DNA from: Membranipora membranacea
Taxonomy: Eukaryota; Bryozoa; Gymnolaemata; Cheilostomatida; Membraniporidae
DNA: 64,000 nt
NCBI GenBank assembly: GCA_914767715.1
Contig: OU612071.1
Coordinates: 4,466,001-4,530,000 of the forward strand
Direction: 5' to 3'
Shown here piece by piece: positions 63,956-64,000 of this stretch. The position numbers and the translations under genes are program-made. Positions within the stretch are counted from its first letter, which is position 1. Every line of letters begins with the position of its first letter. The notes beneath the pieces are model-generated. The model saw only the letters and a program-made list of their open reading frames with translations, ran no database searches and was not told the DNA's origin.

Positions 63956-64000
63956 CTGTAACAAATTTATTTCAAGTTAAATCAAAAGATTTTGTGTTGA

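Overview
The window is animal (metazoan) nuclear DNA. It is AT-rich, its genes are cut by spliceosomal introns with GT/AG borders, and it holds tRNA-derived SINEs, an LTR retrotransposon, LINE remains and many foldback (MITE-like) elements. RalGPS, recognised here from a split RasGEF domain, is an animal gene family. The species cannot be named from the sequence; a non-insect invertebrate with introns of a few hundred bases to a few kilobases fits best. No prokaryotic, CRISPR, rRNA or functional tRNA gene was found.

Four genes are supported by phase-consistent exon chains rebuilt by hand. (1) Minus strand, 463-6703: the 5' nine coding exons (387 codons) of a RalGPS-type Ral guanine nucleotide exchange factor; the C-terminal PH-domain part lies off the left edge. 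(2) Plus strand, 18068-27264: a complete ten-exon gene for a 572-residue C2H2 zinc-finger protein with six good fingers and one degenerate one. (3) Minus strand, 37563-57399: a complete twelve-exon gene for a 698-residue predicted type I membrane protein with a signal peptide, an NHL-type beta-propeller, a Ser/Thr-rich and an acidic linker, Cys-rich EB/EGF-like modules, one membrane helix and a basic tail. (4) Minus strand, 63811-63955: the last exon of a gene entering from the right edge, whose tail carries several tyrosine motifs.

Layout: genes 1 and 2 are head to head across an 11 kb gap (6.7-18.1 kb) filled with foldback elements, palindromes and minisatellites. Genes 2 and 3 are tail to tail across 10 kb (27.3-37.5 kb) that holds an intact but non-autonomous LTR element (33540-36542, target duplication GATAT). 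Gene 3 has a very large 11 kb intron and hosts repeated MITEs, SINEs and a GCGCA-rich minisatellite. The right end (57.4-63.8 kb) holds another MITE copy, a decayed LINE reverse transcriptase and a 703 bp foldback with a 7 bp target duplication.

The genes show no sign of forming one pathway; RalGPS (Ral signalling), a nuclear zinc-finger protein and two membrane proteins look like ordinary neighbours. The most unusual structure is the 29 bp minisatellite in the zinc-finger gene (about 22020-22678). Each unit ends in a splice-acceptor-like sequence, and the last unit supplies the acceptor of the next exon.
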